This document shows, piece after piece, positions 1 through 5,391 of a stretch of 7,566 bases of DNA. This DNA is from Dehalococcoidales bacterium (GTDB taxonomy: Bacteria; Chloroflexota; Dehalococcoidia; Dehalococcoidales; Fen-1064). The stretch is from NCBI GenBank assembly GCA_028713395.1, contig JAQTOJ010000051.1:2757-10322 (forward strand), given 5' to 3'. The first letter of the stretch is position 1, and the number at the start of each line of letters is the position of its first letter. The notes below the pieces were generated by a model. That model saw only the letters and a list, made by a program, of their open reading frames with translations, made no database searches and had not been told where the DNA came from. The position numbers and the translations under genes were made by a program.

Positions 1-906
1 CTGGGCATTTCCTCTTACGATGCCTTAAAACATTTACTGGAGACGCGGCAAAGTCCGCAAACGCCGGCTCATCCTTTCACCCCCCGCGCCGCCGACGCGT
101 TAATGAGGTTCATTACCGTCATCGAGGATTGCATCAAGAAGAGTCGCGAGGTCGACCTGATCGCGCTGTTCGATTTCCTGACCGAGGCCAGCGGCTATAA
201 GGTTTATACGCTGGCCGACCCCGACGGGCAGGAACGATGGGACAATGTGCTGGAATTGCGTTCCAAGGCGGAGCAGTATAAAGACCTGCCGACCTCCGAG
301 GCATTGATGGCTTTCCTGGAGAACGTGGCGCTGGTCTCGGACACGGATAGCCTGGAAAACGGGGCCGACCGTGTCACGCTGATCACGCTGCACCAGGCGA
401 AGGGGCTGGAATTTCCGGTGGTCTTTATCGTCGGGGTGGAGGAAAAAATTCTGCCGCACATCCGTTCCTTTGACGACCCCGACCAGATGGAAGAAGAAAG
501 ACGGGTCTTTTACGTCGGCATCACGAGGGCGAAATTACGCGTCTATCTGCTGCATTCCTTCCGCCGCAATTTCCAGGGACAGAGTCAGGTCAACGCGCCT
601 TCGCGCTTCCTTGACGATATCCCCAAACACCTCACCAAAACTCCCGGCTGGCAGCCGGAGAAAGCCGCGCCCGCCACGGACAATATTTTCACCTGGACGC
701 GCACGAAAATGACCGAGAATACCCCGACGGCGCCAGCCGATCTGCCGGAGTTCAAAGACGGCGAAAGGGTGCGGCATGCCCAGTTCGGCGAGGGGGTGGT
801 GGTGACCACGCGAAAGAGCGGCGCGGATGTGGAGGTCACGGTGGCTTTCAAGGGCGCCGGCATCAAACGGCTGCTGCTGAGTTATGCCAAACTGGAAAAG
901 ATTTGA
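1..906 (+). CDS. UvrD/PcrA-type superfamily 1 DNA helicase, C-terminal part (5' end outside window)
   Basis: ATP-dependent 3'-5' DNA helicase of the UvrD/PcrA/Rep family, which unwinds DNA in excision and mismatch repair and clears replication blocks. The frame is open from base 1, so the gene starts upstream; the Met codon at 103 is internal. The visible 301 residues hold helicase motif V (TLHQAKGLEFPVVF, about residues 129-142) and motif VI (EEERRVFYVGITRAK, about 164-178, with the arginine finger region), then NAPSRFLDDI. After a variable Pro/Ala-rich linker comes the PcrA-type C-terminal Tudor-like domain (about 250-301; GERVRHAQFGEGVV and GIKRLLLSYAKLEKI). Family proteins usually run about 650-750 residues, so over half is missing, including Walker A. 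The stop is TGA at 904-906. PcrA and UvrD cannot be firmly separated from this fragment, so no symbol is given. mutL lies downstream on the same strand. Confidence 0.95.
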   Translation: MGISSYDALKHLLETRQSPQTPAHPFTPRAADALMRFITVIEDCIKKSREVDLIALFDFLTEASGYKVYTLADPDGQERWDNVLELRSKAEQYKDLPTSEALMAFLENVALVSDTDSLENGADRVTLITLHQAKGLEFPVVFIVGVEEKILPHIRSFDDPDQMEEERRVFYVGITRAKLRVYLLHSFRRNFQGQSQVNAPSRFLDDIPKHLTKTPGWQPEKAAPATDNIFTWTRTKMTENTPTAPADLPEFKDGERVRHAQFGEGVVVTTRKSGADVEVTVAFKGAGIKRLLLSYAKLEKI

Positions 907-908
907 AC
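901..908 (+). repeat. Left copy of 8-bp direct repeat ATTTGAAC (candidate target-site duplication)
   Basis: ATTTGAAC covers the last sense codon and stop codon of the helicase gene plus two bases. An identical copy lies at 1179-1186, just before the mutL start. The two copies bracket 270 bp that also carry inverted repeats near both ends, which is the arrangement left by a transposition event. A chance match of 8 bp at both edges cannot be excluded from one sequence. Confidence 0.5.
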
Positions 909-914
909 GAGTAA

Positions 915-932
915 TCAGCATTCAGCCATCAG
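915..932 (+). repeat. Left imperfect terminal inverted repeat built of heptamers
   Basis: TCAGCATTCAGCCATCAG consists of roughly 7-bp units of the form NTCAGCN. It pairs in inverted orientation with 1156-1173 at 15 of 18 positions. Short tandem heptamers of this kind can also spread by slippage, so transposon-end status is an inference supported by the flanking direct repeat. Confidence 0.5.
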
Positions 933-971
933 AGAAGAATCTCTTCGGCGACGGGCTAAGGCAAAGCCTTC

Positions 972-1007
972 TATTCGTCCCGATAAAATCGGGACTCAGG
1001 ACGAATA
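972..1007. repeat. Nested inverted repeats forming two alternative hairpins
   Basis: The inner hairpin pairs GTCCCGAT (977-984) with ATCGGGAC (988-995) across an AAA loop, an 8-bp perfect stem. A second, outer arm pair is TATTCGTCC (972-980) with GGACGAATA (999-1007), 9 bp perfect. The pairs share bases 977-980, so the full outer and inner stems exclude each other, although the outer six pairs can coexist with the inner stem. No T-tract follows, so this is not a typical intrinsic terminator. A weaker hairpin, AAGGC/GCCTT at 958-970, precedes it. Likely part of a dispersed palindromic intergenic repeat; function unknown. Confidence 0.6.
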
Positions 1008-1015
1008 ATAGGAGC

Positions 1016-1044
1016 TTGACATGGTACACGATAGCGTGTAAAAT
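1016..1044 (+). promoter_or_regulatory. Near-consensus sigma-70 promoter directed at mutL
   Basis: TTGACA (1016-1021), a 17-base spacer, then TAAAAT (1039-1044). The -35 is a perfect match and the -10 matches 5 of 6 at the preferred spacing. The start of transcription would fall near 1051, giving a leader of about 138 bases before mutL. Only the insertion-like segment lies between the helicase stop and mutL, so this is the obvious local promoter for mutL. Confidence 0.6.
1025..1040. promoter_or_regulatory. Dyad within the promoter spacer, possible operator
   Basis: TACACG-ATAG-CGTGTA is a perfect 6+6 inverted repeat lying between the -35 and -10 boxes and touching the -10. Spacer dyads are classic repressor or activator sites, but no regulator is encoded nearby, so an operator role is speculative. 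Confidence 0.3.
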
Positions 1045-1050
1045 ATGGTT

Positions 1051-1066
1051 GATTTTTGTAAAAATC
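1051..1066. repeat. AT-rich palindrome at the predicted transcription start
   Basis: GATTTTT (1051-1057) and AAAAATC (1060-1066) are perfect inverted arms around GT. The site coincides with the predicted start point of the mutL-directed promoter, so it could be a protein-binding site or the 5' end of a structured leader. No T-run follows that would make it a terminator. Confidence 0.35.
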
Positions 1067-1153
1067 TACCTGAAGTGGGGTAGTGGTTTTGTCAAGAGGC
1101 AGGCATTCGTGAAAACTAATAACCGTGAAGAACCAAAAACAACCAAAATGGAA

Positions 1154-1181
1154 AGCCGATAGCTGAAAGCTGAGAGCTATT
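1154..1181 (+). repeat. Heptamer tandem repeat, right inverted end of the insertion-like segment
   Basis: Four consecutive 7-base units are visible: AGCCGAT, AGCTGAA, AGCTGAG, AGCTATT. The subregion 1156-1173 is the inverted partner of 915-932. The array runs to within 7 bases of the mutL ATG and occupies the position where a ribosome binding site would normally sit; only a weak GAGAG (1172-1176) is seen there. Confidence 0.6.
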
Positions 1182-1186
1182 TGAAC
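1179..1186 (+). repeat. Right copy of 8-bp direct repeat ATTTGAAC
   Basis: Identical to 901-908 and placed 2 bases before the mutL start codon. It serves as the right edge of the candidate insertion. Confidence 0.5.
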
Positions 1187-1188
1187 AG

Positions 1189-2892
1189 ATGACGATTAAG
1201 GTTTTAGACCCGAAAACGATTGCCCGCATCGCCGCCGGGGAGGTGGTGGAAAGACCGGCCTCGGTAGTGAAGGAACTGGTGGAAAACGCCCTCGATGCCG
1301 GGGCCACCCAGATCAGTGTAGAAACACGGGATGGCGGGGTGGCCTACCTGCGGGTCACAGATAACGGCAGCGGCATCGTGTCGGCTGAAGTAGAGACCGC
1401 GTTCCAGCGGCACGCCACCAGCAAGCTGCAACGTATCGAAGACCTTGAAACGATCTTCACGCTGGGTTTCCGCGGCGAAGCCCTGCCCAGCATCGCCGCC
1501 GTGGCGGAAGTCGAATTAACCACCGCTACCAACGGCGCGCCCGCCGGAGATTATTTACATCTGCAGGACGGGCAAATAGTGGCCCATACCGCCCAGGCGC
1601 GGCCGCCGGGCACCAGCCTGACGGTAAAAAATCTCTTCCGCAATGTGCCGGCGCGGTTAAAATTCTTGAAGTCCACCGCCACGGAAAGCGGGCATGTCGC
1701 CAATATCGTGACACAGTACGCGCTGGCTTACCCGGAGGTGAAATTCAGCCTGCAGAGCGAGGGGCGCACAGTATTGCAGACGGCCGGGGACGATAATTTG
1801 TTAACCGCCGTCATGGCCGTTTACGGTCTGGAAACGGCGAAAAACATGGTGAATATCCGCCATGAGGACAACCTGTGGAAAGAGGGTGAGGTCAGCCAGA
1901 TCAAAGTGGGTGGGTTAGTCAGCTCGCCGGTCATCAGCCGGGCGGGCAAGGATGCCATGCATTTCTATATCAACCGCCGCGCCATCAACAGCCGCATTCT
2001 CACCTTTGCCGTTGAGGAAGCCTACAGCGGTTTATTGATGCAGGGCCGGCATCCGGTAGCGGTGATCAATGTGGAAATCCCACCGGCGCAGGTGGACGTC
2101 AACATCCACCCCACCAAGTCCGAGGTCAAATTCCAGGACGATAGAAGTGTCTTCACGGCCGTGCAACGCGCCGTGCGCGCCGCCCTGGTCAAACTGGCGC
2201 CGGTGCCGCAGATCGCGGCGGTCAGCGGCGTCTATCATGCCACGCGGCCGGGGGAACAATCCGCCTGGAAATTAACCGGGACGGTCTCCCCTCCGGTGAA
2301 CGCATCTGCGACCGGTGATGAAAAAAAATCCCTGCCGCCGCTGCGAGTGCTCGGGCAGGTGGGACACAATTACATAATCGCCGAGGGGCCGGACGGCATT
2401 TACATCATCGATCAACACGCCGCCCACGAACGGCTGGCTTACGAAAAGATACAAAAGCAATGGGAGAAACGCCAGGTGGAAACACAGGGGTTAATGACAC
2501 CCTTCACCCTGGAAGTATCACCCCGGCAAGCCGCGGCGCTGCAGCAGGGCGAAGAGGAATTTACCGCCTTCGGTTTCAATCTGGAACCTTTCGGGGAAAG
2601 GGTCTACCTGGTGAGGGCGGTACCGGCGGTTTTAGCCGCAGGGGACTGGCTGGGGGCGATCCGTGAAATACTGGAGGAACCGTCCCGCGGTGATGCCAGA
2701 TATGAAGCCATGATGAAATCGCTGGCCTGTCACAGTGTGGTGCGCGCCGGGCAAACCTTGACGGATGAAGAGATGCGGGCGCTGGTGCGGCAGATGGAAG
2801 AGGCGGCGCAGCCTTTCACCTGCCCCCACGGACGGCCGACCTTGATCAACCTGACGGTGACGCAATTGGAAAAGGAATTCGGGCGGAGCTGA
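1189..2892 (+). CDS. mutL: DNA mismatch repair protein MutL with intact endonuclease motif
   Basis: GHKL-family ATPase that couples MutS mismatch recognition to strand removal; as a C-terminal endonuclease type it would itself nick DNA, as expected in bacteria without MutH. At 567 residues it has typical family length. The N-terminal ATPase shows catalytic E29 and Mg-binding N33 in KELVENALDAGA, then DNGSGI (58-63), TLGFRGEAL and NLFRNVPARLKFL. The transducer domain is followed by a short Pro/Ser/Thr-rich linker (about 340-385). The C-terminal domain has the metal motif DQHAAHERLAYE beginning at D408, which fits DQHA(x)2E(x)4E exactly, plus ACHSVVRAG and zinc-site CPHGRP (545-550). The ATG at 1189 gives the normal MutL N-terminus (KVLDPKTIARIAAGEVVERP) but has only a weak ribosome site, perhaps because an insertion lies just upstream. 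No mutS is in the window. Confidence 0.98.
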   Translation: MTIKVLDPKTIARIAAGEVVERPASVVKELVENALDAGATQISVETRDGGVAYLRVTDNGSGIVSAEVETAFQRHATSKLQRIEDLETIFTLGFRGEALPSIAAVAEVELTTATNGAPAGDYLHLQDGQIVAHTAQARPPGTSLTVKNLFRNVPARLKFLKSTATESGHVANIVTQYALAYPEVKFSLQSEGRTVLQTAGDDNLLTAVMAVYGLETAKNMVNIRHEDNLWKEGEVSQIKVGGLVSSPVISRAGKDAMHFYINRRAINSRILTFAVEEAYSGLLMQGRHPVAVINVEIPPAQVDVNIHPTKSEVKFQDDRSVFTAVQRAVRAALVKLAPVPQIAAVSGVYHATRPGEQSAWKLTGTVSPPVNASATGDEKKSLPPLRVLGQVGHNYIIAEGPDGIYIIDQHAAHERLAYEKIQKQWEKRQVETQGLMTPFTLEVSPRQAAALQQGEEEFTAFGFNLEPFGERVYLVRAVPAVLAAGDWLGAIREILEEPSRGDARYEAMMKSLACHSVVRAGQTLTDEEMRALVRQMEEAAQPFTCPHGRPTLINLTVTQLEKEFGRS

Positions 2893-2956
2893 AGTTTGAG
2901 GGAACAGTTGTGAAGTATAAACAAACCATGATTGACCACGTGATGGGCTAAGGACT

Positions 2957-2986
2957 CTGGATCCCGTGTCACGGCACGGGATGACG
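2957..2986. repeat. Palindromic REP-like intergenic repeat after mutL
   Basis: ATCCCGTG (2961-2968) and CACGGGAT (2975-2982) form a perfect 8-bp stem with a 6-base loop, preceded by CTGG and followed by GACG. CTGGATCCCG...CGGGATGACG is a layout known from dispersed palindromic repeats in many bacterial genomes. Only one copy is in this window, so family membership is inferred. No T-tract follows directly; the true terminators lie downstream. Confidence 0.5.
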
Positions 2987-2991
2987 TAAAA

Positions 2992-3030
2992 AATAAAAAA
3001 GAGATCGGTTACATCGGTCTCTTTTTTATT
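2992..3030. terminator. Strong bidirectional intrinsic terminator
   Basis: AATAAAAAAGAGA (2992-3004) is the exact inverted partner of TCTCTTTTTTATT (3018-3030). The intervening bases continue the stem (TCGGT/ATCGG with two G-U type pairs) to a TAC loop, for about 18 pairs in all. An A-run on one side and a T-run on the other let it stop mutL transcripts on (+) and transcripts of the convergent zinc-ribbon gene on (-). Confidence 0.9.
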
Positions 3031-3037
3031 AAACCAA

Positions 3038-3060
3038 TTCCCGCGAAAGGACGAATCCAG
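3038..3060. repeat. Possible degenerate palindromic repeat remnant
   Basis: The segment ATTCCCGCGAAAGGACGAAT followed by CCAG resembles the common CCCGC-GAAA-GCGGG dispersed repeat with a broken right arm. It lies between the two terminators, and its ATCCAG end (3055-3060) is inverted relative to CTGGAT at 2957-2962. Weak evidence from one copy only. Confidence 0.25.
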
Positions 3061-3065
3061 ATACA

Positions 3066-3094
3066 AAAAAGAGGGATTATACATCCCTCTTTTT
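3066..3094. terminator. Second bidirectional intrinsic terminator
   Basis: AAAAAGAGGGAT (3066-3077) and ATCCCTCTTTTT (3083-3094) form a perfect 12-bp stem with a 5-base loop TATAC. It lies 15 bases beyond the stop of the minus-strand zinc-ribbon gene and so is probably its principal terminator, with the first terminator acting as backup. Confidence 0.9.
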
Positions 3095-3109
3095 AGACAA
3101 ATATCCGGT

Positions 3110-3514
3110 CTAGACAGTAGTGGTGGAATTGTGTTCATCTTCCTGGGGTTCCGCGACCGGCTGCCCTTTTTGCAGTTGGAGGATGATCTGCTTGACTTTG
3201 CGGTCGTCAATGAAATTGGCCACGATGCCGCCGAAGAACAACAAGGCGCCGATGCCGGTGATCACCCAGCTAAAGGCGTCCATATTGTAGAGCAGCACGA
3301 AGCGCATGACGAAGGGAATGACGAGCGCGATCAACAAACCGATAGCTGAGACGACATTATAAACGATATCGCTGTGGCGGATGGACTTGATGCGTTCCTG
3401 CATAGCGACGATCCAGGCACGCTCGCTGACCGCGCCGCTGAGTCTGACGCCGCATTCCTGACAGAATTTAGCCTGTTCGGGCACTTTGGTTTCACATAAA
3501 GGACAGTTTGCCAT
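3110..3514 (-). CDS. Zinc-ribbon membrane protein with two transmembrane helices, function unknown
   Basis: A 134-residue protein starting with a double-CxxC zinc ribbon, C4-P-L-C7 and C18-Q-E-C21-G, as in the large zinc_ribbon_2-type family. A short charged stretch (31-50) follows, then two hydrophobic helices at about 51-76 and 81-102 and a polar, acidic tail ending STTTV. The layout suggests a small inner-membrane protein with ribbon and tail on the same, probably cytoplasmic, side. The start is set by AAAGGAG 7 bases before the ATG at 3514; the frame stays open upstream to 3664, but that extension would overlap the preceding gene. It follows the CooC-like gene by 68 bases with its own likely promoter and is closed by two terminators. 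No specific function can be assigned. Confidence 0.85.
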   Translation of the reverse strand: MANCPLCETKVPEQAKFCQECGVRLSGAVSERAWIVAMQERIKSIRHSDIVYNVVSAIGLLIALVIPFVMRFVLLYNMDAFSWVITGIGALLFFGGIVANFIDDRKVKQIILQLQKGQPVAEPQEDEHNSTTTV

Positions 3515-3521
3515 AAATAGT

Positions 3522-3528
3522 CTCCTTT
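3522..3528 (-). promoter_or_regulatory. Ribosome binding site that fixes the zinc-ribbon gene start
   Basis: On the minus strand AAAGGAG lies 7 bases before the ATG at 3514. This decides for the short 134-residue form over the 184-residue open frame that begins at 3664. Confidence 0.85.
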
Positions 3529-3535
3529 GGGCATT

Positions 3536-3564
3536 ATTATACTTTGAAATGAAGCAGGGGACAA
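3536..3564 (-). promoter_or_regulatory. Sigma-70-type promoter for the zinc-ribbon gene
   Basis: Read on the minus strand, TTGTCC (3564-3559), a 17-base spacer and TATAAT (3541-3536). The -10 is perfect, the -35 matches 4 of 6, and spacing is optimal. The start point would fall near 3529, giving a short leader that includes the ribosome site. It lies in the 68-base gap after the CooC-like gene and indicates independent transcription of the small membrane protein. Confidence 0.6.
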
Positions 3565-3582
3565 GCGGCGTGAGAATCAACC

Positions 3583-4461
3583 TCAATCTTTGGGTAAAAG
3601 ACCGGCGGCTTTTAGGATTTCTCTCACGGAAACAGAGGCGGGGGAAGCATCCGGCAACAACCACAGTGATTTGTTGTGTAAATTGTATTCTTTTACTTTC
3701 GGGTCGAAGTCCATTTTGCCCAAGAATTTACCGCCGCTGTTTTGAAACAGGGCAATGGCCGTGTCATCGAACTCATGGTTGCCGATAATGTACAGGTTCT
3801 CATAACGGATGCCGACCTGCCGCGTGATTTTCTTGACACGTTCGATATGCTGCAACGACTTGGCGGAGGGATCGACGACAATGCACAGGTCTTCGACGCG
3901 GCCGACGACACGCCGGTTGAGGTGCTCCAGTCCCGCCGGGGAATCGATGAGGATATGGGCATAGTTTTTCCCGATGGCGGGGATGACGAATTCGAAGAGC
4001 AGGTTGGCGGCGCGGTAATCGCCTTCTGTCCAGCGCGGACCCAAAGAGATCAGGTCGAACGGCGCCGATTTGTAGACGGAGTACCATTGAAACAAGAGCG
4101 GCAGTTTTACGCCCAGGTCGCCGCCACCTAATTCCAGCAGAGCGTCCTCATCAATGATGTTGCCGGTCAATTCCGAAAGGGTTTTGACGGGCAGTTCGCG
4201 CCCGGCTTCAGTCAATATTTGCGCCTGTGCGATATCGATGCCCAGCATGGCGCCAAGACTTTGGTCGGGGTCGATATCGCACAGCAGCCGCGGCGGCGAA
4301 AGGTAACGGCTGGCGAGGGCGGTAAAAGTGGACTTGCCGGTGCCGCCGCGCCCGGTGACCATGATGACACGTCCGGATTTTTCCCCGGCGCGGGTGCGGC
4401 GGTTGATGCGGGCGGTTTCATCGATCGCCCGGGAGGCGTAATTCTCCCCGAACGACGTCAC
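3583..4461 (-). CDS. CooC-like P-loop ATPase lacking the CxC metal site
   Basis: A 292-residue MinD/ParA/CooC-class (SIMIBI) ATPase. CooC proteins drive nickel insertion into carbon monoxide dehydrogenase. Walker A is VTGRGGTGKST (35-45), with P-loop K43 but R38 where deviant Walker A has its signature Lys. DIDPD (62-66) follows. DSPAGLEHLNRR (173-184) matches the CooC signature DxxAGxEHLxRR, and VVDPSAKSLQHIERVKKI is also CooC-like. The usual GCxCxxN site reads G147-D-Y-R-A-A-N, so both metal-binding Cys are replaced. The start is GTG at 4461, overlapping the mobB TGA by 4 bases (GTGA), so translation is probably coupled. An alternative Met34 would remove the first beta strand. CooC-family membership is firm, but nickel chaperone function is doubtful. 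It may act as a partner in another metallo-enzyme maturation or membrane process with its neighbours. Confidence 0.85.
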   Translation of the reverse strand: MTSFGENYASRAIDETARINRRTRAGEKSGRVIMVTGRGGTGKSTFTALASRYLSPPRLLCDIDPDQSLGAMLGIDIAQAQILTEAGRELPVKTLSELTGNIIDEDALLELGGGDLGVKLPLLFQWYSVYKSAPFDLISLGPRWTEGDYRAANLLFEFVIPAIGKNYAHILIDSPAGLEHLNRRVVGRVEDLCIVVDPSAKSLQHIERVKKITRQVGIRYENLYIIGNHEFDDTAIALFQNSGGKFLGKMDFDPKVKEYNLHNKSLWLLPDASPASVSVREILKAAGLLPKD

Positions 4462-5111
4462 GTGGCTTCACCGTCACGCAGCTTGATTTCAAGGCGCAGC
4501 GTTTTGATCTTACCCACCCCTTTGAGGCTTTTACTCATGCCGAGGACGGTATGGGTAACGAAATCGCGCGGGAAGGCGGATAGTTCGATTTCCTCGTCGT
4601 TGACATAAAGTCGGGTCGTCGCCTGTTGCGGCTGAATGAAACCGGTTTCGATCAGGTCCGCGATGTCCTTGATATCGTCATGGGCAAACTGCCGGATTTT
4701 AGTTGCCAGCGGTTCGTCAGTGACGACGGCGAAGAGTTTTTTTAATTCGGTCAGCGGCGCGCCCACCTCGCGGCGGTGCACTTCGATCTTGGGGGCATCG
4801 TCCTGCTTGAAGCCTTCGGTCAATATCAGGTCGTAGGCATCGCCCAGCAACCGGGCGGCTTCCGCCAGAGTGGCCGGGTGGGCCAAGGGTTTGAGCAGCG
4901 CCATTTGCGCATTGCCCGCCATGACCACCGCCGCGCTGCCGGCGGCGAGATGACGCGAACTGTTTTTGCCGTCATCCATTTGCATGCCCAGCGGCGTATG
5001 CTTGACCGTGGCGATACGGTAGCCGCGACCGGATAATTCGGCGATAAGTTTTTCCAGGAGAGTGGTCTTGCCGGAATTGGATCTACCTACGATGGAGATA
5101 ATTGGAGTCAT
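4458..5111 (-). CDS. mobB: MobB-type molybdopterin-guanine dinucleotide biosynthesis GTPase with C-terminal extension
   Basis: A 217-residue cytoplasmic GTPase thought to assist MobA in attaching GMP to molybdopterin for Mo/W enzymes. Walker A is GRSNSGKTT (9-17). VKHTPLG and DDGKNSSRHLAAGSA follow the MobB pattern VKHxxH...D..GKDS.R...AGA, with the second His of the first motif replaced. LILTEGFK and PKIEVHR are the late MobB motifs. Beyond the usual core is a tail of about 60 residues (RLYVNDEEIEL, FPRDFVTHTVLGMSKSLKG) ending in a beta-rich segment; similar tails occur on some anaerobes' MobB proteins. The ATG at 5111 is preceded by AGAGGTG at 5 bases, which argues against the open upstream extension to 5201. 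It heads a minus-strand pair with the CooC-like gene, overlapping by 4 bases. No mobA or moeA is in the window. Confidence 0.9.
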   Translation of the reverse strand: MTPIISIVGRSNSGKTTLLEKLIAELSGRGYRIATVKHTPLGMQMDDGKNSSRHLAAGSAAVVMAGNAQMALLKPLAHPATLAEAARLLGDAYDLILTEGFKQDDAPKIEVHRREVGAPLTELKKLFAVVTDEPLATKIRQFAHDDIKDIADLIETGFIQPQQATTRLYVNDEEIELSAFPRDFVTHTVLGMSKSLKGVGKIKTLRLEIKLRDGEAT

Positions 5112-5116
5112 TGTTT

Positions 5117-5123
5117 CACCTCT
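5117..5123 (-). promoter_or_regulatory. Ribosome binding site that fixes the mobB start
   Basis: Minus-strand AGAGGTG lies 5 bases before the ATG at 5111 and places the initiator right before the first beta strand of the GTPase (TPIISIVGRSNSGKT). The in-frame Met upstream at 5201 has no such support. Confidence 0.8.
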
Positions 5124-5170
5124 TTGATATGTTTTCAAGAAAGTATGATTGATAATTCCCTCTGTATCTC

Positions 5171-5217
5171 TCCCGTATCCCCATATCAAGTCCCGATTCA
5201 TTGAGATTCATACGGGA
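5171..5217. repeat. Inverted repeat TCCCGTAT / ATACGGGA upstream of mobB
   Basis: Perfect 8-base arms at 5171-5178 and 5210-5217 with a 31-base loop. Further TACGGG copies at 5236 and 5252 give alternative partners for the left arm. Possibly part of the mobB leader, or a remnant of a dispersed palindromic repeat. Confidence 0.4.
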
Positions 5218-5391
5218 TGGCGATGCAGTCGCGCATACGGGGTAAACTCCTTACGGGACAGGCTCTTTAAGAAAGGGAGAAAAAGATGTTTTGCTTTTAC
5301 GATTATGGGAACAGGTATTGCTGGAGTTGGGGGAGCCATTCTTAAATAAGCAGGGAGAAGGGGAACTTAATAAAGGAATTACTGTTTCAAA

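Larger units (their letters stand above)
909..1178. mobile_element. Candidate MITE-like non-autonomous insertion between helicase gene and mutL
   Basis: Seen: 270 bp flanked by identical ATTTGAAC copies, with an imperfect terminal inverted repeat. The left TIR is TCAGCATTCAGCCATCAG at 915-932; the reverse complement of 1156-1173 is TCAGCTTTCAGCTATCGG, 15 of 18 identical. The TIRs lie 6 and 5 bases from the direct repeats. The interior has no credible gene but holds a strong hairpin (972-1007), a near-consensus promoter and an AT-rich palindrome. Removing one repeat plus the insert leaves the helicase stop only 4 bases (ACAG) before the mutL ATG, a typical operon junction. Inferred: a small transposed element split an operon. 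Alternative: an ordinary spacer whose heptamer repeats arose by slippage. No transposase is present, so any mobility would need one supplied from elsewhere. Confidence 0.45.

Noticed and set aside
100..921. Minus-strand frames opposite the helicase gene
   Set aside because: They mirror a clearly coding plus strand with high G+C at third positions and contain no domain motifs.
884..1162. Open frame of 92 codons running from the helicase end across the spacer
   Set aside because: It begins inside the helicase gene, lacks a ribosome site, shows no recognisable motif and would span the insertion-like segment with its hairpins.
901..1186. CRISPR array based on the heptamer repeats
   Set aside because: Units are only 7 bases, contiguous and without spacers.
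3515..3664. N-terminal extension of the zinc-ribbon protein to 184 residues
   Set aside because: It overlaps the CooC-like gene, and the strong ribosome site directly serves the Met at 3514.
5112..5201. N-terminal extension of MobB to 247 residues
   Set aside because: MobB homologs begin at the beta strand before Walker A, and AGAGGTG marks the ATG at 5111.
5286..5345. 19-residue plus-strand ORF rich in aromatic residues and Cys, preceded by AAGGGAG
   Set aside because: The ribosome-like site is good, but so short an ORF in a purine-rich stretch is expected by chance and no promoter was found.
5149..5349. Plus-strand 66-codon frame ending in a hydrophobic Gly-rich stretch (MGTGIAGVGGAILK)
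   Set aside because: TTG start, no ribosome site, low-complexity repeats in its first half and no family resemblance. The hydrophobic end is suggestive but too short to support.
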